64,000 bases of DNA from Paenibacillus sp. FSL K6-1330 (GCF_037976825.1 NZ_CP150269.1:15001-79000), one strand, 5' to 3'. Shown: positions 1-10,597, numbered from the stretch's first letter. The notes: generated from the letters alone by a model not told the origin. Made by a program: numbers and translations.

Positions 1-1569
<1,569 letters not shown>

Positions 1570-1636
1570 AAAACTATTTCAATGTGCTGCAAATTCGTTT
1601 CGTATCTAGTTTTCAGGTGATCAAGCATCTGAACCG

Positions 1637-1753
1637 TTTGGTGGCGATGGCGGAAGGGTTCCACGCGTTCCCATACCGAACACGACCGTTAAGCCTTCCA
1701 GCGCCGATGGTACTTGGACCGAAGGGTCCCGGGAGAGTAGGACGTCGCCAAGC
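1637..1753 (+). rRNA. rrf: 5S ribosomal RNA
   Basis: A 117-nt 5S rRNA begins TTTGGTGGCGATGGCGGAAG and ends GGACGTCGCCAAGC; the two ends pair as helix I. The internal CCATACCGAACACG and GGGTCCCGGGAGAGTAGGAC blocks are typical of Firmicutes 5S. It follows the 23S by about 67 nt, as in a standard rRNA operon with no tRNA in the 23S-5S spacer. Boundaries may be off by one or two bases. Confidence 0.97.
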
Positions 1754-1754
1754 G

Positions 1755-1800
1755 AAAAACCACTGTCGATGTAATCGATGGTGGTTTTTATTTGTTTTTT
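1755..1800 (+). terminator. rRNA operon terminator
   Basis: AAAAACCAC pairs with GTGGTTTTT across a further pairing ATCGAT region, and a T-rich run follows immediately. It sits two bases past the 5S end, so it should end the rRNA operon. Confidence 0.85.
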
Positions 1801-2113
1801 ATGAGAATTGTTTTTTTGATATTTGGATGAAATGCAGATTTAGAGATTGTCCGACTAAGGATATATGCTGCAGCGTGATGTCAGCAGCTTCTCTGTTATA
1901 TAACATGATCATAAAATTGACGTAAACAGATGAAAATTTTGTTACCGATACCATGCCAAAAATCAGTATAATAGAATTAGGCAAAATCGGGTAGTGATTA
2001 CCGATTTGCGCAGGCTGTAGGAAATAAGGCCTGATTGGAAGGTTCTCCATTAACCAACCAACTACGAATACTCATCTGGAGACCGGTTATTGTGGGGGAA
2101 GGAGGACAATTAC
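1801..2113. other. Spacer with no gene recognised
   Basis: This AT-rich spacer holds a TATAAT at 1968-1973 with no convincing -35 element, and an ideal ribosome binding site (AAGGAGG, 2099-2105) belonging to the next gene. A minus-strand reading frame at 1799-2050 has no usable ribosome binding site and no protein-like pattern, so I do not call it. Confidence 0.5.
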
Positions 2114-2551
2114 ATGTTGTGTAAACGTGGTCTGCATGTGGCAGAGATAATCTGCGCGGTTACGATATTGTTGATCGGATCCGGATGTGGGGCATCCGCA
2201 GAACCAAGCTGGGAAACCTTTGACGGCGCGGCGAATGTGAAGTCATTCCCGGTTCCGAAGGAAGCGAATAAAACGGAGCAAACAACAGGCAATAGTGACT
2301 TGGATTATGTACGGTATGCGCTTCCAGGCTTAAAGGGAGACGACAGCATCCCTGAAGCCTACCTGGAAGAGATTGAGTCCTGGGGATGGAAGCAGAAGGA
2401 AGTTGAAGATGACGGTTCTTCGTTAGTATTTGAAAAAGGGAAAAGTATCGTCCACCTATCGGTGCATGACGATTTTCTTATAATTACGGTTCCGAGTCAG
2501 CTAAAAAAACAAGCCATACAAGGATTGGAAAGCAATAAAGCCAATGAATAA
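2114..2551 (+). CDS. Putative lipoprotein of unknown function
   Basis: I do not recognise this 145-residue protein. An N-terminal hydrophobic helix (about residues 8-20) ends in LLIGSGC, which fits a lipobox with Cys at the cleavage site, so an outer-face membrane lipoprotein is likely. The mature part is small, acidic and soluble, with no family motif I can name. The start was set at ATG 2114 rather than an upstream in-frame ATG because AAGGAGG (2099-2105) lies 8 nt ahead. It stands alone between the rRNA operon and a convergent membrane-protein gene, and its stop codon lies inside the terminator stem. The lipobox is slightly atypical (Gly-Ser-Gly-Cys), so secretion as a plain signal peptide is possible. 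Confidence 0.75.
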   Translation: MLCKRGLHVAEIICAVTILLIGSGCGASAEPSWETFDGAANVKSFPVPKEANKTEQTTGNSDLDYVRYALPGLKGDDSIPEAYLEEIESWGWKQKEVEDDGSSLVFEKGKSIVHLSVHDDFLIITVPSQLKKQAIQGLESNKANE

Positions 2552-2591
2552 AGACCTCTTCCCGACTTCGGAATGAGGTCTTTATTCATTG
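2542..2591. terminator. Bidirectional terminator between convergent genes
   Basis: A perfect 17-bp stem (arms 2542-2558 and 2575-2591, core AAAGACCTC / GAGGTCTTT) encloses a 16-nt loop. It lies between the + strand lipoprotein gene and the - strand membrane-protein gene and is AT-rich on both flanks, so it can serve both directions. The left arm contains the lipoprotein stop codon. Confidence 0.85.
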
Positions 2592-2648
2592 ATGAAACGA
2601 AAAATAGGGTTTATAGCGCTATGTAGTGATGGACGCAGAACTCTAATA

Positions 2649-3170
2649 TTATTGCTGGTAGTAGGAGATGTCCTGCTCATTCATTTTCAACATGCCATCT
2701 TTACGCTGGCCGCTTAGACGCAGCATGGTATAGCCGCGCGGGAGAAGGAACCACAGATGCCAGACCAGAAGCGTGATGGCAAAAGGCAGCGGTGACCAGA
2801 AGGCCATGATAGCGCTTAAGACAATCCCTACCCAACAGGTATAGAACTGCACTAAATTAAATACGCGACGGCTGACGTGTTGATCCGGTATATAACCAAG
2901 CCAAGGCAACCTCAGACGGAAGCGCCAACGTTTCCGGTAGCTTGTTCCCAATAGGACGAGCACGGTATGCCCGACGACATATTGGATCCATAACATAAGC
3001 GGAAAGGCGATTAGCAGATAGAGCAGGAAATACGGTGACACCCAAAATGTCCCTGCAGCCGCAGCAAGCCAAGGCAGAGTTAAGTAGAGGATGAGCAAGC
3101 TTTTGGAAAGTTGGATTTTCTTAATTAATCGATAGTGATAAAAGGTGGCTTGACCATGTGGATCTGCCAT
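2649..3170 (-). CDS. Uncharacterised four-helix membrane protein
   Basis: This 173-residue protein has four probable transmembrane helices at about residues 21-42, 46-68, 106-127 and 130-148. A basic stretch (SYRKRWRFRLRL, about 77-88) separates the second and third helices and is probably cytoplasmic; the tail is hydrophilic. I recognise no catalytic motif or family. ATG at 3170 is preceded by AAGGGGG about 14 nt upstream, a rather long spacing. It is one of three protein genes in the window transcribed from the minus strand and converges on the lipoprotein gene. Coding is supported by length, hydropathy pattern and the shared terminator; function is unknown. Confidence 0.7.
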   Translation of the reverse strand: MADPHGQATFYHYRLIKKIQLSKSLLILYLTLPWLAAAAGTFWVSPYFLLYLLIAFPLMLWIQYVVGHTVLVLLGTSYRKRWRFRLRLPWLGYIPDQHVSRRVFNLVQFYTCWVGIVLSAIMAFWSPLPFAITLLVWHLWFLLPRGYTMLRLSGQRKDGMLKMNEQDISYYQQ

Positions 3171-3402
3171 TGGGCTATACTGTCCCCCTTTAAGTAGAAG
3201 TAAATTACGATAGACGGGAAATTTAAGTCTTTTATGTTTTTATCGGACAAAATCATATTTTTATTAAGCTGAAAAAAAAGGTACAGACACAAGGCCACCA
3301 AGGGGTACATATATATAAAGCGTAGACCGATATCCTATGAAAAGGTTTAAAATAATAGAAACTGTGTCATACTAATAGGAAAAGGATCAAGGTGGGATGG
3401 TT

Positions 3403-3588
3403 ATGGAAGAATTGACCGAACACGTGTGTATCATATGCAATCAGACGAAGACAGAGGGGATTACCATTGTTTCGCAATTCGTATGTGAGGAATGTGAATC
3501 CGAAATCGTTCATACCAGCGCGGAAGATGCCAAATATCATTTTTTCATCCGTCAATTAAAACAAATTGCCATGCCGAAAAATGCATAG
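3403..3588 (+). CDS. gin: Anti-sigma-G factor Gin (CsfB)
   Basis: Gin is a small sporulation protein that binds sigma-G (and sigma-E) to keep late sigma factors inactive until the proper stage. The 61-residue product shows the family zinc site: C9-I-I-C12 and C28-E-E-C31, followed by a short helical tail (YHFFIRQLKQ). An in-frame ATG at 3397 would lie one base from the ribosome binding site AAGGTGG (3389-3395), so ATG 3403, 7 nt downstream, is preferred. Position just after an rRNA operon and ahead of the YaaO/tmk genes matches csfB in B. subtilis. The family is sigma-F driven; I could not find a convincing sigma-F promoter. Its Cys4 pattern closely resembles the tail of the AbrB protein at 11753-12007. 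Confidence 0.92.
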   Translation: MEELTEHVCIICNQTKTEGITIVSQFVCEECESEIVHTSAEDAKYHFFIRQLKQIAMPKNA

Positions 3589-3610
3589 GCGCGGATACAC
3601 GCGTCAAATG

Positions 3611-3634
3611 GGCCTGAATAAAAGGCCTTTTTTT
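3611..3634 (+). terminator. Terminator after gin
   Basis: GGCCT pairs with AGGCC around an AT-rich loop and is followed by seven T residues. It lies about 25 nt after the gin stop codon. Confidence 0.8.
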
Positions 3635-3727
3635 GTTTAGAGGGGACTTTCCGTGCTTGGAGACGTAGGCGTAGGTTTCAAATTGCGTTAAAATAGGTTA
3701 GAGAATGTAATCCGAAGGGATATATCA

Positions 3728-5395
3728 ATGACTACACATAGAGAGCGTGCCCCACTAGCAGAGGCTATAATGTTGTATCGAGAACGTGGGGCTTCATCTT
3801 TTCATGTACCTGGTCATAAAAATGGCAGGGCATATGCGGGAGAAGGTAAGACTACGGAGATGCTGCGAGAGGCCATGCGCATTGATGTGACGGAAATTAC
3901 CGGAACCGATGATTTATTTCATCCTGAAGGCGTTATTCAGGAAGCGCAGGAACTAGCCGCAGATTGTTTTGGTGCGGAGGAGAGCTTCTTCCTAGTGGGC
4001 GGGAGTACAGCCGGCAATTTGGCATTAGTTCTGACGGTTTGCCGTGAACCGGGCGATATCGTGCTTGTACAGCGGAACGTACATAAGTCCGTGTTGAACG
4101 GATTGATGCTGGCCGGTGCCAGGGCGGTGTTTCTTCAACCGGAGCTGGACAAGCAGAGCGGTTTAGCCGTTGCTCCCTCTGTAGCTACACTCGTAGCGGC
4201 TCTGGAGGCTTATCCAGAGGCCCGGGGGGCGATCATCACGATGCCGAACTACTACGGGATGGGGAGCGACTTAAAGCCGCTAGCGAAAGCTTGCCATGAG
4301 TTCGGCATTCCACTACTCGTGGATGAAGCGCATGGAGCTCATTACGGACAGCACCCCCAGTTGCCTATGAACGCTTTGTCATGCGGCGCGGATGGTGTGG
4401 TTCAATCCACACACAAGATGTTAGCCGCCATGACGATGGGAGCCATGCTGCATGTACAGGGCGGGCTGCTCGACCGCAGCCTGCTGCGCCAGCGGCTGGC
4501 CATGGTGCAGAGCTCCAGCCCCTCGTACCCGCTCATGGCTTCGCTGGACTTGGCGCGGCGCCTGCTGCACACACAGGGCGCAGACGCCTTCACGGCTGGC
4601 CTGGCCGCCGTGAAGGCCTTCCGGCGCGGCCTCGCGAAGCTGCCGCGGTTCGGGCTGCTGCAGCCGCCGCAGCCCAGGGGCCACGCCGCGGGCACAGCCG
4701 CAGCGGCGTATACCCGCCAGGACCCGTTCAAGGCGGTCATATATGACCGCACCAGGTCCCTGAGCGGGTATGCACTCCAGCGCGAGCTAGAGGCGCGCGG
4801 CTGTGTGCCGGAGATGAGCGACGAGTTGCACGTCGTCTTATTGTTTACGCTGGGATCCACTCGGGAAGATGCGAATCACGTCTTATGGGCCCTTGTGCAT
4901 ATTGTAGAGCAGGGGGAGAAGACAGAAGGGATCGGAACCGAATCCGGCACTACGGCAGAGAGCACGGAATTACTGATCCGGACATTGCGGGATCAGGGGG
5001 ATTTCATGAGTTATGAGCCGCGAGTAGACCACAAGAATATGGATTCTATCCATTTCGATGTCGATGCTAACTTGTTAACTGAAGCAAGACCAGTCTCCGA
5101 TGTTTCCACGTGGAACAATTTGCCCTCGGAGATTCCTTATTCGGCCCCAATTCCTTTCTCACTGAAGCCGAATGACAGGGAGAGGTTAGAATCGGTGCCG
5201 TTAGAGAAGAGTGCTGGGCGTAAGGCAGGGGAGATGGTTATTCCCTATCCGCCAGGTATACCGATCTTATACCCAGGTGAAGAAATCTCAGCGGGAATGA
5301 AACAGAGGCTCCTGGCATTAAGGAATGCAGGGGCGAAATGCCAGGGGATATCCGATCCAGCGCTGCAAACCATTGTCGTTTATAAGGAAACGTAA
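3728..5395 (+). CDS. PLP-dependent Orn/Lys/Arg decarboxylase-like protein (YaaO family)
   Basis: This is a fold-type I aminotransferase-like decarboxylase of the SpeA/YaaO group, expected to decarboxylate a basic amino acid for polyamine synthesis; the exact substrate cannot be read from sequence. The N-terminus carries VPGHKNG (27-33), the PLP-phosphate region VGGSTAGN follows, the aspartate motif DEAHGAHYG is at 199-207, and STHK places the Schiff-base lysine at K230. At 555 residues it is somewhat longer than B. subtilis YaaO because of a spacer around residues 390-430. The C-terminal domain contains the usual [13 protein letters not shown]. The segment 4440-4820 is far richer in GC than the rest of the gene. 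The gene precedes tmk as in B. subtilis; xpaC and yaaN, which sit between csfB and yaaO there, are absent. Confidence 0.93.
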   Translation: MTTHRERAPLAEAIMLYRERGASSFHVPGHKNGRAYAGEGKTTEMLREAMRIDVTEITGTDDLFHPEGVIQEAQELAADCFGAEESFFLVGGSTAGNLALVLTVCREPGDIVLVQRNVHKSVLNGLMLAGARAVFLQPELDKQSGLAVAPSVATLVAALEAYPEARGAIITMPNYYGMGSDLKPLAKACHEFGIPLLVDEAHGAHYGQHPQLPMNALSCGADGVVQSTHKMLAAMTMGAMLHVQGGLLDRSLLRQRLAMVQSSSPSYPLMASLDLARRLLHTQGADAFTAGLAAVKAFRRGLAKLPRFGLLQPPQPRGHAAGTAAAAYTRQDPFKAVIYDRTRSLSGYALQRELEARGCVPEMSDELHVVLLFTLGSTREDANHVLWALVHIVEQGEKTEGIGTESGTTAESTELLIRTLRDQGDFMSYEPRVDHKNMDSIHFDVDANLLTEARPVSDVSTWNNLPSEIPYSAPIPFSLKPNDRERLESVPLEKSAGRKAGEMVIPYPPGIPILYPGEEISAGMKQRLLALRNAGAKCQGISDPALQTIVVYKET

Positions 5396-5484
5396 AGGAA
5401 GAGACTCCACTATACGTTGGTAAATATACCGGAGCGTATAATATCGAGCTCCACGATCAACAAATGATGAAAGCAGGATACGCT

Positions 5485-6129
5485 ATGAATAATCGCAGAC
5501 CACTATTTATTACCATCGAAGGAGGAGACGGATCCGGTAAAACGACTATGATGGGCAGACTCGCCGCTTTTATGCAGAATCATTCGATCCCGTATCTGAT
5601 TACACGCGAGCCCGGCGGCATTGAGATTGCGGAGAAGATCCGCTCTATTATTCTCGATCCGCAGCATACCGCGATGGATGCACGTACTGAAGCATTGTTG
5701 TATGCGGCTGCCCGCCGCCAGCATCTTGTGGAGAAGGTGGAGCCAGCTTTGAGTCAGGGCTTGACTGTGCTGTGTGACCGATTCGTGGACAGCAGTCTGG
5801 TTTACCAGGGATATGCACGCGGACTGGGCATGGAGGAAGTATGGAACATCAATCAATTTGCGATCGATACCCGCATGCCGGATCTAACGCTGTTGTTCGA
5901 TGTGGAGCCGAAGATTGGCATGGCACGGATCACGGCGAATGCAGAACGGGAATTAAATCGGCTGGATATGGAGAACATGGCATTTCACGAGAAGGTTAGG
6001 GAAGGCTATCTATTGGTAGCAGAGCGTAATCCGGATCGAATTCGCATTGTAGATGCTTCCAAGACGCCGGCTCAGGTGGAAAGAGAAATGATTCGTCACT
6101 TGGAAGACGCGATATTAAAGGATTTTTGA
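5485..6129 (+). CDS. tmk: Thymidylate kinase
   Basis: Tmk phosphorylates dTMP to dTDP, an essential step of dTTP supply. The P-loop GGDGSGKTT is at residues 13-21, the TMP-binding DRF motif at 98-100 is followed by SSLVYQG, and the LID region is present. The 214-residue length is normal. Upstream in-frame ATGs exist at 5464 and 5467, but AGCAGGA (5472-5478) lies 6 nt before ATG 5485, and family members start close to this position. It follows the YaaO-like gene after a 90-nt gap and leads a run of replication-linked genes (darA, yaaR, holB, ricT, yabA) in the conserved order. Confidence 0.96.
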   Translation: MNNRRPLFITIEGGDGSGKTTMMGRLAAFMQNHSIPYLITREPGGIEIAEKIRSIILDPQHTAMDARTEALLYAAARRQHLVEKVEPALSQGLTVLCDRFVDSSLVYQGYARGLGMEEVWNINQFAIDTRMPDLTLLFDVEPKIGMARITANAERELNRLDMENMAFHEKVREGYLLVAERNPDRIRIVDASKTPAQVEREMIRHLEDAILKDF

Positions 6130-6166
6130 GGTTGTTTGTCAAATAAGTAGTGTTAAGGACATATGA

Positions 6167-6523
<357 letters not shown>

Positions 6524-6714
6524 ATTCATTTTCTGGATCTGCGATAGATACGTAACGGATGTTTTTATTGGGATATTTGACGGCTGTGTTCTCCTGTAAC
6601 CCAAGTCTTCTGAAGCACTTCTGTATCATAATAAAAATAGTTACCGTAGATCGCTGCACTCGGGAGATGCTTTTAATAGATGGATGATCTCGATGGATTC
6701 CGGAAAATCACCCA

Positions 6715-6738
6715 ATTCATCGATAATTATCGATGAAT
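6715..6738. promoter_or_regulatory. Perfect 24-bp palindrome, possible operator
   Basis: ATTCATCGATAA is followed directly by its exact reverse complement. AT-rich two-fold symmetry of this length with no loop and no following T run looks more like a protein-binding site than a terminator. It lies 120 nt ahead of yaaR. No regulator can be named. Confidence 0.45.
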
Positions 6739-6762
6739 CGCTTGACAAGCAAACCATTTCAA

Positions 6763-6806
6763 GGTACGTTCACGTGAGGCATAGGTTTGTTCGATATGAA
6801 CGTACC
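6763..6806 (+). promoter_or_regulatory. Stem-loop in the yaaR leader
   Basis: GGTACGTTCA (6763-6772) and TGAACGTACC (6797-6806) are exact reverse complements separated by 24 nt. If the region is transcribed this would form a stable leader hairpin 52 nt before the yaaR start. No T run follows, so it is not a terminator on its own. Confidence 0.4.
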
Positions 6807-6858
6807 AGGTGCCTCCGTTTTATTAGATGCAAAGAATACGCAACAGGCGGTGGATCAG

Positions 6859-7302
6859 ATGAAAATCAATCCGGGCTTTCGGCCCATGAAAAGTGAACTC
6901 ACGGTGCCGGATGGCAACGCCAGACCGATTCAGCAGCGATCGTTCTCGGATATGATGCAGCAGCAGGGAGAACGCGCGACCCATGAAGAGTTGAGTCGTC
7001 AAATGCGTGAAATTGCAATGCAAGGCGATCGTTTGGCAAAAGTGATGACCGTTCGGGAGCTAAAAGCGTATAAATTGATGGTTCGCCGATTCCTGGAGGA
7101 AACGGTTCGTCGCGGTGTGAAAATGAAGGAAACGCGCGGCTGGGACCGCCGGGGACGCGGCAAGCGTTATAATGTAATTGATGAAGTCGATTCTGCGCTG
7201 CTCGCGATGGCGGATGAACTGCTGGATACGGAGCAGGGGAGAATTGATCTATTGAACAAGGTTGGAGAAATTCGAGGCATGCTGATCAATCTTGTATTCT
7301 AA
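6859..7302 (+). CDS. yaaR: YaaR family protein (DUF327)
   Basis: YaaR is a conserved small cytosolic protein of unknown function found between darA and holB in Bacillales. The product here is 147 residues, close to the usual length, and strongly basic in the middle (ETVRRGVKMKETRGWDRRGRGK), with a helical C-terminal part ending INLVF. The frame is open further upstream, but ATG 6859 has GGCGGTGG (6846-6853) about 5 nt before it and gives the family length, whereas the upstream extension overlaps the leader hairpin. It probably leads the transcription unit yaaR-holB-ricT-yabA. Confidence 0.87.
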   Translation: MKINPGFRPMKSELTVPDGNARPIQQRSFSDMMQQQGERATHEELSRQMREIAMQGDRLAKVMTVRELKAYKLMVRRFLEETVRRGVKMKETRGWDRRGRGKRYNVIDEVDSALLAMADELLDTEQGRIDLLNKVGEIRGMLINLVF

Positions 7303-7383
7303 TCGCAAGAAGCAAGGAAGCGGATCGTGATTCATGACTGCTAAGTCTGGAGGATCATGAGGATTGATAGAAAGTGAGGACTT

Positions 7384-8370
7384 ATGTCTTTTAATGATAT
7401 CGTAGGTCAAGAGACTGCGAAGCAACTGCTGCAAAATGCCTTGCGCCGTAATGCGGTCAGTCATGCCTATCTGTTTAGCGGCCCCCATGGTGCCGGACAG
7501 ATGCAGACGGCGCTTACGTTTGCCAAGGCATTGTTTTGTACGGAACTTGAAGACGATGCCTGCGGGCAGTGTTTGGAATGCCGCAAGGTAGATCATGGCA
7601 ATCATCCCGATCTGACGTTGGTTGAGCCTGATGGAGCCAGCATTAAGATCGATCAGATCCGTGATCTTCAGCGTATATTCTCCTATCGATCGGAGAATCG
7701 AAATCCCAAAGTCTATATTATTGACCGAGCGGAGAAGATGACCACGCAGGCAGCCAACAGTCTGTTGAAATTTCTGGAGGAACCCCAGGCGCCGGCTGTA
7801 GCTATTCTGATTGCCGAGAATGGACAAGCCCTTCTGCCTACCATTCAATCGAGATCCCAGCAGGTTCCGTTCCGGGCTTTGGATCCGCAGATGATGGAGA
7901 AGGTTCTTGTAGGGGAAGGTTATCCTGCCGCACTTGTACGCTGCGCAGTTCATCTTTCGTCAGGACTTGATGAGTGCAGGAAAATATTGAGTGAGAATTG
8001 GTTTGCAGAAATTAGAAACCTAGTGTTACAATTAGGTAAGGAGTCTTTGAACCGCAGTGGCTCAGCAATTATCACAGCGAGTCAAAAAGTGTTCAAAACC
8101 GAGCTCTCTGATCATCTGGACCTATTGTTCAGTATGTTTCATTTATGGTTTAAGGACATGATCCATGTCCAGTATGGAAGGAAAGAGTCTCTCGTTTTCA
8201 TAGATCAGGCAGAGTATATCTCTGGTCATGCATCAGCCCGCAGCACAGCACAGTGGGTGTCATACATGGATTTGGCCGCAGAGTGTCAGAAGAAGTTACG
8301 CTATAATGTCAATGGACAGCTCAGTTTAGAGCAGTTATTGATGGGTTTGGGCGGTAACACTCCGGCGTGA
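7384..8370 (+). CDS. holB: DNA polymerase III delta-prime subunit
   Basis: HolB is a stator subunit of the clamp loader that loads the DnaN sliding clamp. The N-terminal AAA+ module starts MSFNDIVGQE. The P-loop region reads GPHGAGQMQT (33-42), lacking the Lys-Thr needed for ATP binding, as expected for a delta-prime that does not hydrolyse ATP. A four-cysteine zinc module follows (C52, C60, C63, C66) and then the SLLKFLEEP motif near residue 121. Length, 328 residues, is normal. The gene lies between yaaR and ricT in the conserved order. Confidence 0.95.
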   Translation: MSFNDIVGQETAKQLLQNALRRNAVSHAYLFSGPHGAGQMQTALTFAKALFCTELEDDACGQCLECRKVDHGNHPDLTLVEPDGASIKIDQIRDLQRIFSYRSENRNPKVYIIDRAEKMTTQAANSLLKFLEEPQAPAVAILIAENGQALLPTIQSRSQQVPFRALDPQMMEKVLVGEGYPAALVRCAVHLSSGLDECRKILSENWFAEIRNLVLQLGKESLNRSGSAIITASQKVFKTELSDHLDLLFSMFHLWFKDMIHVQYGRKESLVFIDQAEYISGHASARSTAQWVSYMDLAAECQKKLRYNVNGQLSLEQLLMGLGGNTPA

Positions 8371-8426
8371 GCACACCCCCAGGCCCGCAGAATGGCCATT
8401 ATGTACAGGCACAAGGGGGTTTATTT

Positions 8427-9227
8427 TTGTACAGTGTAGTAGGTGTCCGCTTTAAGAAAGCGGGCAAAATATATTACTTTGATCCGCTCGACCTGCCCGT
8501 GGAGAAGGAACAATCCGTCATTGTGGAAACCGCGAGAGGCATTGAGTATGGTCAAGTTGTGATAGGAAAGAAGGAGGTCGGTGAATCGGACGTTGTCCTT
8601 CCACTCAAGAAGGTCATTCGGATCGCGGGTGATTCTGATGCCCGTGTGGTTGAAGAGAACAAACAAGCGGCCAAGGATGCATTCACCACCTGTTTAAATA
8701 AAATTCGGGATCACGAACTGAAAATGAAGCTGGTTGATGTGGAATTTACGTTTGACCGCAACAAAATCATTTTCTACTTCACGGCCGAAGGCCGTGTGGA
8801 TTTCCGTGAACTGGTCAAGGATCTGGCCAGTATATTCCGTACAAGAATCGAACTTCGCCAGATTGGAGTTCGTGATGAAGCGAAAATGCTCGGCGGTCTT
8901 GGACCTTGCGGACGCGTACTGTGCTGTTCCTCATGGCTTGGTGATTTTGAGCCGGTATCGATCAAGATGGCAAAGGATCAAAGCCTATCGCTCAATCCGA
9001 CTAAAATTTCCGGGCTATGCGGAAGATTGATGTGCTGCCTAAAGTTTGAGCATGATAATTATGAAAGCGTGAAAGAAGAGCTTCCATCCGCGGGGAAATT
9101 GGTCATTACTTCGCTTGGAGAAGGCAAAGTAGTCGGACTGAATGCGGATAAGCGGACGGTTCATGTTCAGCTGTTTGAAATTGGAAAGGTTAAGGAACTT
9201 CCAATGGACGACGTTGTCATCAAATAG
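8427..9227 (+). CDS. ricT: RicT (YaaT), Y-complex / regulatory iron-sulfur protein
   Basis: RicT is part of the RicAFT complex that carries iron-sulfur clusters, stimulates the Spo0A phosphorelay and assists RNase Y cleavage. The product has paired cysteine motifs C161-GRVL-C166-C167 and C198-GRLM-C203-C204, the expected cluster ligands. An in-frame GTG at 8367 overlaps the holB stop, but TTG 8427 is preceded by AAGGGGG 7 nt upstream and gives LYSVVGVRFKKAGK, which aligns with the known family N-terminus; I chose it. The resulting length is 266 residues. RicA and RicF are not in this window. Confidence 0.92.
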   Translation: MYSVVGVRFKKAGKIYYFDPLDLPVEKEQSVIVETARGIEYGQVVIGKKEVGESDVVLPLKKVIRIAGDSDARVVEENKQAAKDAFTTCLNKIRDHELKMKLVDVEFTFDRNKIIFYFTAEGRVDFRELVKDLASIFRTRIELRQIGVRDEAKMLGGLGPCGRVLCCSSWLGDFEPVSIKMAKDQSLSLNPTKISGLCGRLMCCLKFEHDNYESVKEELPSAGKLVITSLGEGKVVGLNADKRTVHVQLFEIGKVKELPMDDVVIK

Positions 9228-9259
9228 TCCAATAGAATGTTTATTTTCGGGGTGTAGAC

Positions 9260-9628
9260 TTGGAGAAGAAAAACATTTTTGTGCTCATTCAAGAGTTGGA
9301 AACACAGATGGGAAATATACACAGTGAACTGGGTGGACTTAAGCTGGTCATCAAGGAACTGCTGGAAGAGAACCATCGCCTCAGTCTTGAAAATGAACAG
9401 CTCCGGAAAATTTTAAAGCGGGAAGTCAATCCGGCAGAATTGGAAAACCCAGTGGCTTTACAACCTCAGCCTCATGTGAAGGATGAGGCACATGAAGATG
9501 TGGTCGGCGAGGGGTATGATAACCTGGCTCGGCTGTATCATGAAGGCTTCCACATCTGCAATGTCTATTATGGACATCTGCGGACGGAAGGGGATTGCCT
9601 GTTCTGCTTGTCTTTTTTGAATAAATAA
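9260..9628 (+). CDS. yabA: Replication initiation control protein YabA
   Basis: YabA binds DnaA and DnaN and restrains re-initiation of replication. The N-terminal half is a leucine-zipper coiled coil (about residues 1-55) that tetramerises; a flexible acidic linker follows, and the C-terminal zinc site is H98-x-C100 and C113-x-x-C116. The start codon is TTG (9260) with GGGGTG about 6 nt upstream. Its length of 122 residues is normal. It closes the holB-ricT-yabA run and is followed by a strong terminator. Confidence 0.95.
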   Translation: MEKKNIFVLIQELETQMGNIHSELGGLKLVIKELLEENHRLSLENEQLRKILKREVNPAELENPVALQPQPHVKDEAHEDVVGEGYDNLARLYHEGFHICNVYYGHLRTEGDCLFCLSFLNK

Positions 9629-9632
9629 GAAG

Positions 9633-9661
9633 CCGTAGGAGAAACTGCCTACGGTTTTTTT
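9633..9661 (+). terminator. Terminator after yabA
   Basis: CCGTAGG (9633-9639) pairs exactly with CCTACGG (9648-9654) and is followed by a run of T residues. Confidence 0.9.
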
Positions 9662-9708
9662 CTAGAATGGAAAGGTTATACTGTAAGGATCGCGATTGAA
9701 CAAATAAC

Positions 9709-9743
9709 GGCTGCTTGTCATGCAATGTGAAGAGCAGCCTTTT
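9709..9743 (+). terminator. Weak hairpin upstream of trmN6
   Basis: GGCTGCT (9709-9715) and AGCAGCC (9733-9739) pair around a 17-nt loop, with TTTTGTG after. It may be a second weak terminator or a leader structure for trmN6. Confidence 0.4.
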
Positions 9744-9829
9744 GTGTATTTCATTTTATCAGGTACTATGTAGAGAGCCGATACACCAAAAACGCGTGTT
9801 TGGAATTTTGGAGATAAAGGGTTGAAACT

Positions 9830-10597
9830 ATGAAATTGAAAGAAGTGTTATTGCAATCATCCGAGCGGATTGATGATCTGCTCACCCATGAGCTTGGCAT
9901 CATCCAGAGTGAGGAGGTATTCAGCTTTTCCATGGACGCCGTCCTGCTCGCCAGGTTTGCCAGCATACCGCGCAGGGGCCGTATTTTGGATATGTGCACG
10001 GGAAACGGGGTTGTTCCAATCCTGCTGTCGACTCGTACAGGTGCGCTGATCGAGGGGATTGAGATTCAGCCCAGACTTGCGGACATGGCCAGACGGAGCG
10101 TCGAGATGAATAATCTCCAGGACCAGATCACGATCCATGAGGGCGATCTGCGGGAACTATACAAGGAACAAGGATATGGAGCGTACGACCTGATTACGGT
10201 CAACCCGCCTTATATGCCGATGAATGGCAGCGACTTGAAGCTGAATGAGCACCAGGCGATTGCCAGACATGAAATCCACTGTACGCTTGAGGAAGTGATT
10301 GAATCCTGTGCAAAGCTGCTTCGCCAAGGCGGAAAGATGAGCATGGTCCACAAGCCCCTACGACTAGCGGAGATTATCACCTTGATGAGCAAATACCGGA
10401 TTGAGCCCAAAGTCATCCGATTTGTCCATCCGCGCGTGAATATGGAAGCAAACATGGTGCTTATCGAGGGTATTCGGGACGGGAAGCCTGAGGTTCGGCT
10501 GAAGCCCCCGCTGATCGTATATGATGAGCAAGGAAACTACGGACGAGATTTTATGGAAATTTACTATGGAACACATAAGGATGAGACTAAAGAATGA
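9830..10597 (+). CDS. trmN6: tRNA1(Val) (adenine(37)-N6)-methyltransferase-like protein (YabB)
   Basis: This is a class I SAM-dependent N6-adenine methyltransferase of the TrmN6/YabB family, expected to modify A37 of a valine tRNA. The SAM loop ILDMCTGNGVVPILLS lies at about residues 50-65 and the N6-adenine catalytic motif NPPY at 125-128. It has 255 residues. The gene overlaps rsmI by four bases (ATGA), so the two are translationally coupled. In B. subtilis the GIY-YIG gene yazA lies between them; it is missing here. The tRNA target is inferred from the family. Confidence 0.9.
   Translation: MKLKEVLLQSSERIDDLLTHELGIIQSEEVFSFSMDAVLLARFASIPRRGRILDMCTGNGVVPILLSTRTGALIEGIEIQPRLADMARRSVEMNNLQDQITIHEGDLRELYKEQGYGAYDLITVNPPYMPMNGSDLKLNEHQAIARHEIHCTLEEVIESCAKLLRQGGKMSMVHKPLRLAEIITLMSKYRIEPKVIRFVHPRVNMEANMVLIEGIRDGKPEVRLKPPLIVYDEQGNYGRDFMEIYYGTHKDETKE

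Larger units (their letters stand above)
6524..6858. other. 335-nt spacer with two inverted repeats
   Basis: This spacer between darA and yaaR is long for such a compact gene cluster. It contains a perfect 24-bp palindrome (6715-6738) and a 10-bp inverted repeat with a 24-nt loop (6763-6806). No terminator with a T run and no convincing sigma-A promoter was seen. Overlapping reading frames here lack ribosome binding sites. Confidence 0.6.

Noticed and set aside
1799..2050. Minus-strand 83-codon frame
   Set aside because: No ribosome binding site, composition typical of AT-rich spacer, no protein-like pattern.
3320..3353. Possible sigma-F promoter before gin (GCGTA ... GGTTTAAAAT)
   Set aside because: The -10 does not fit GGNNANANT and the spacer is too long.
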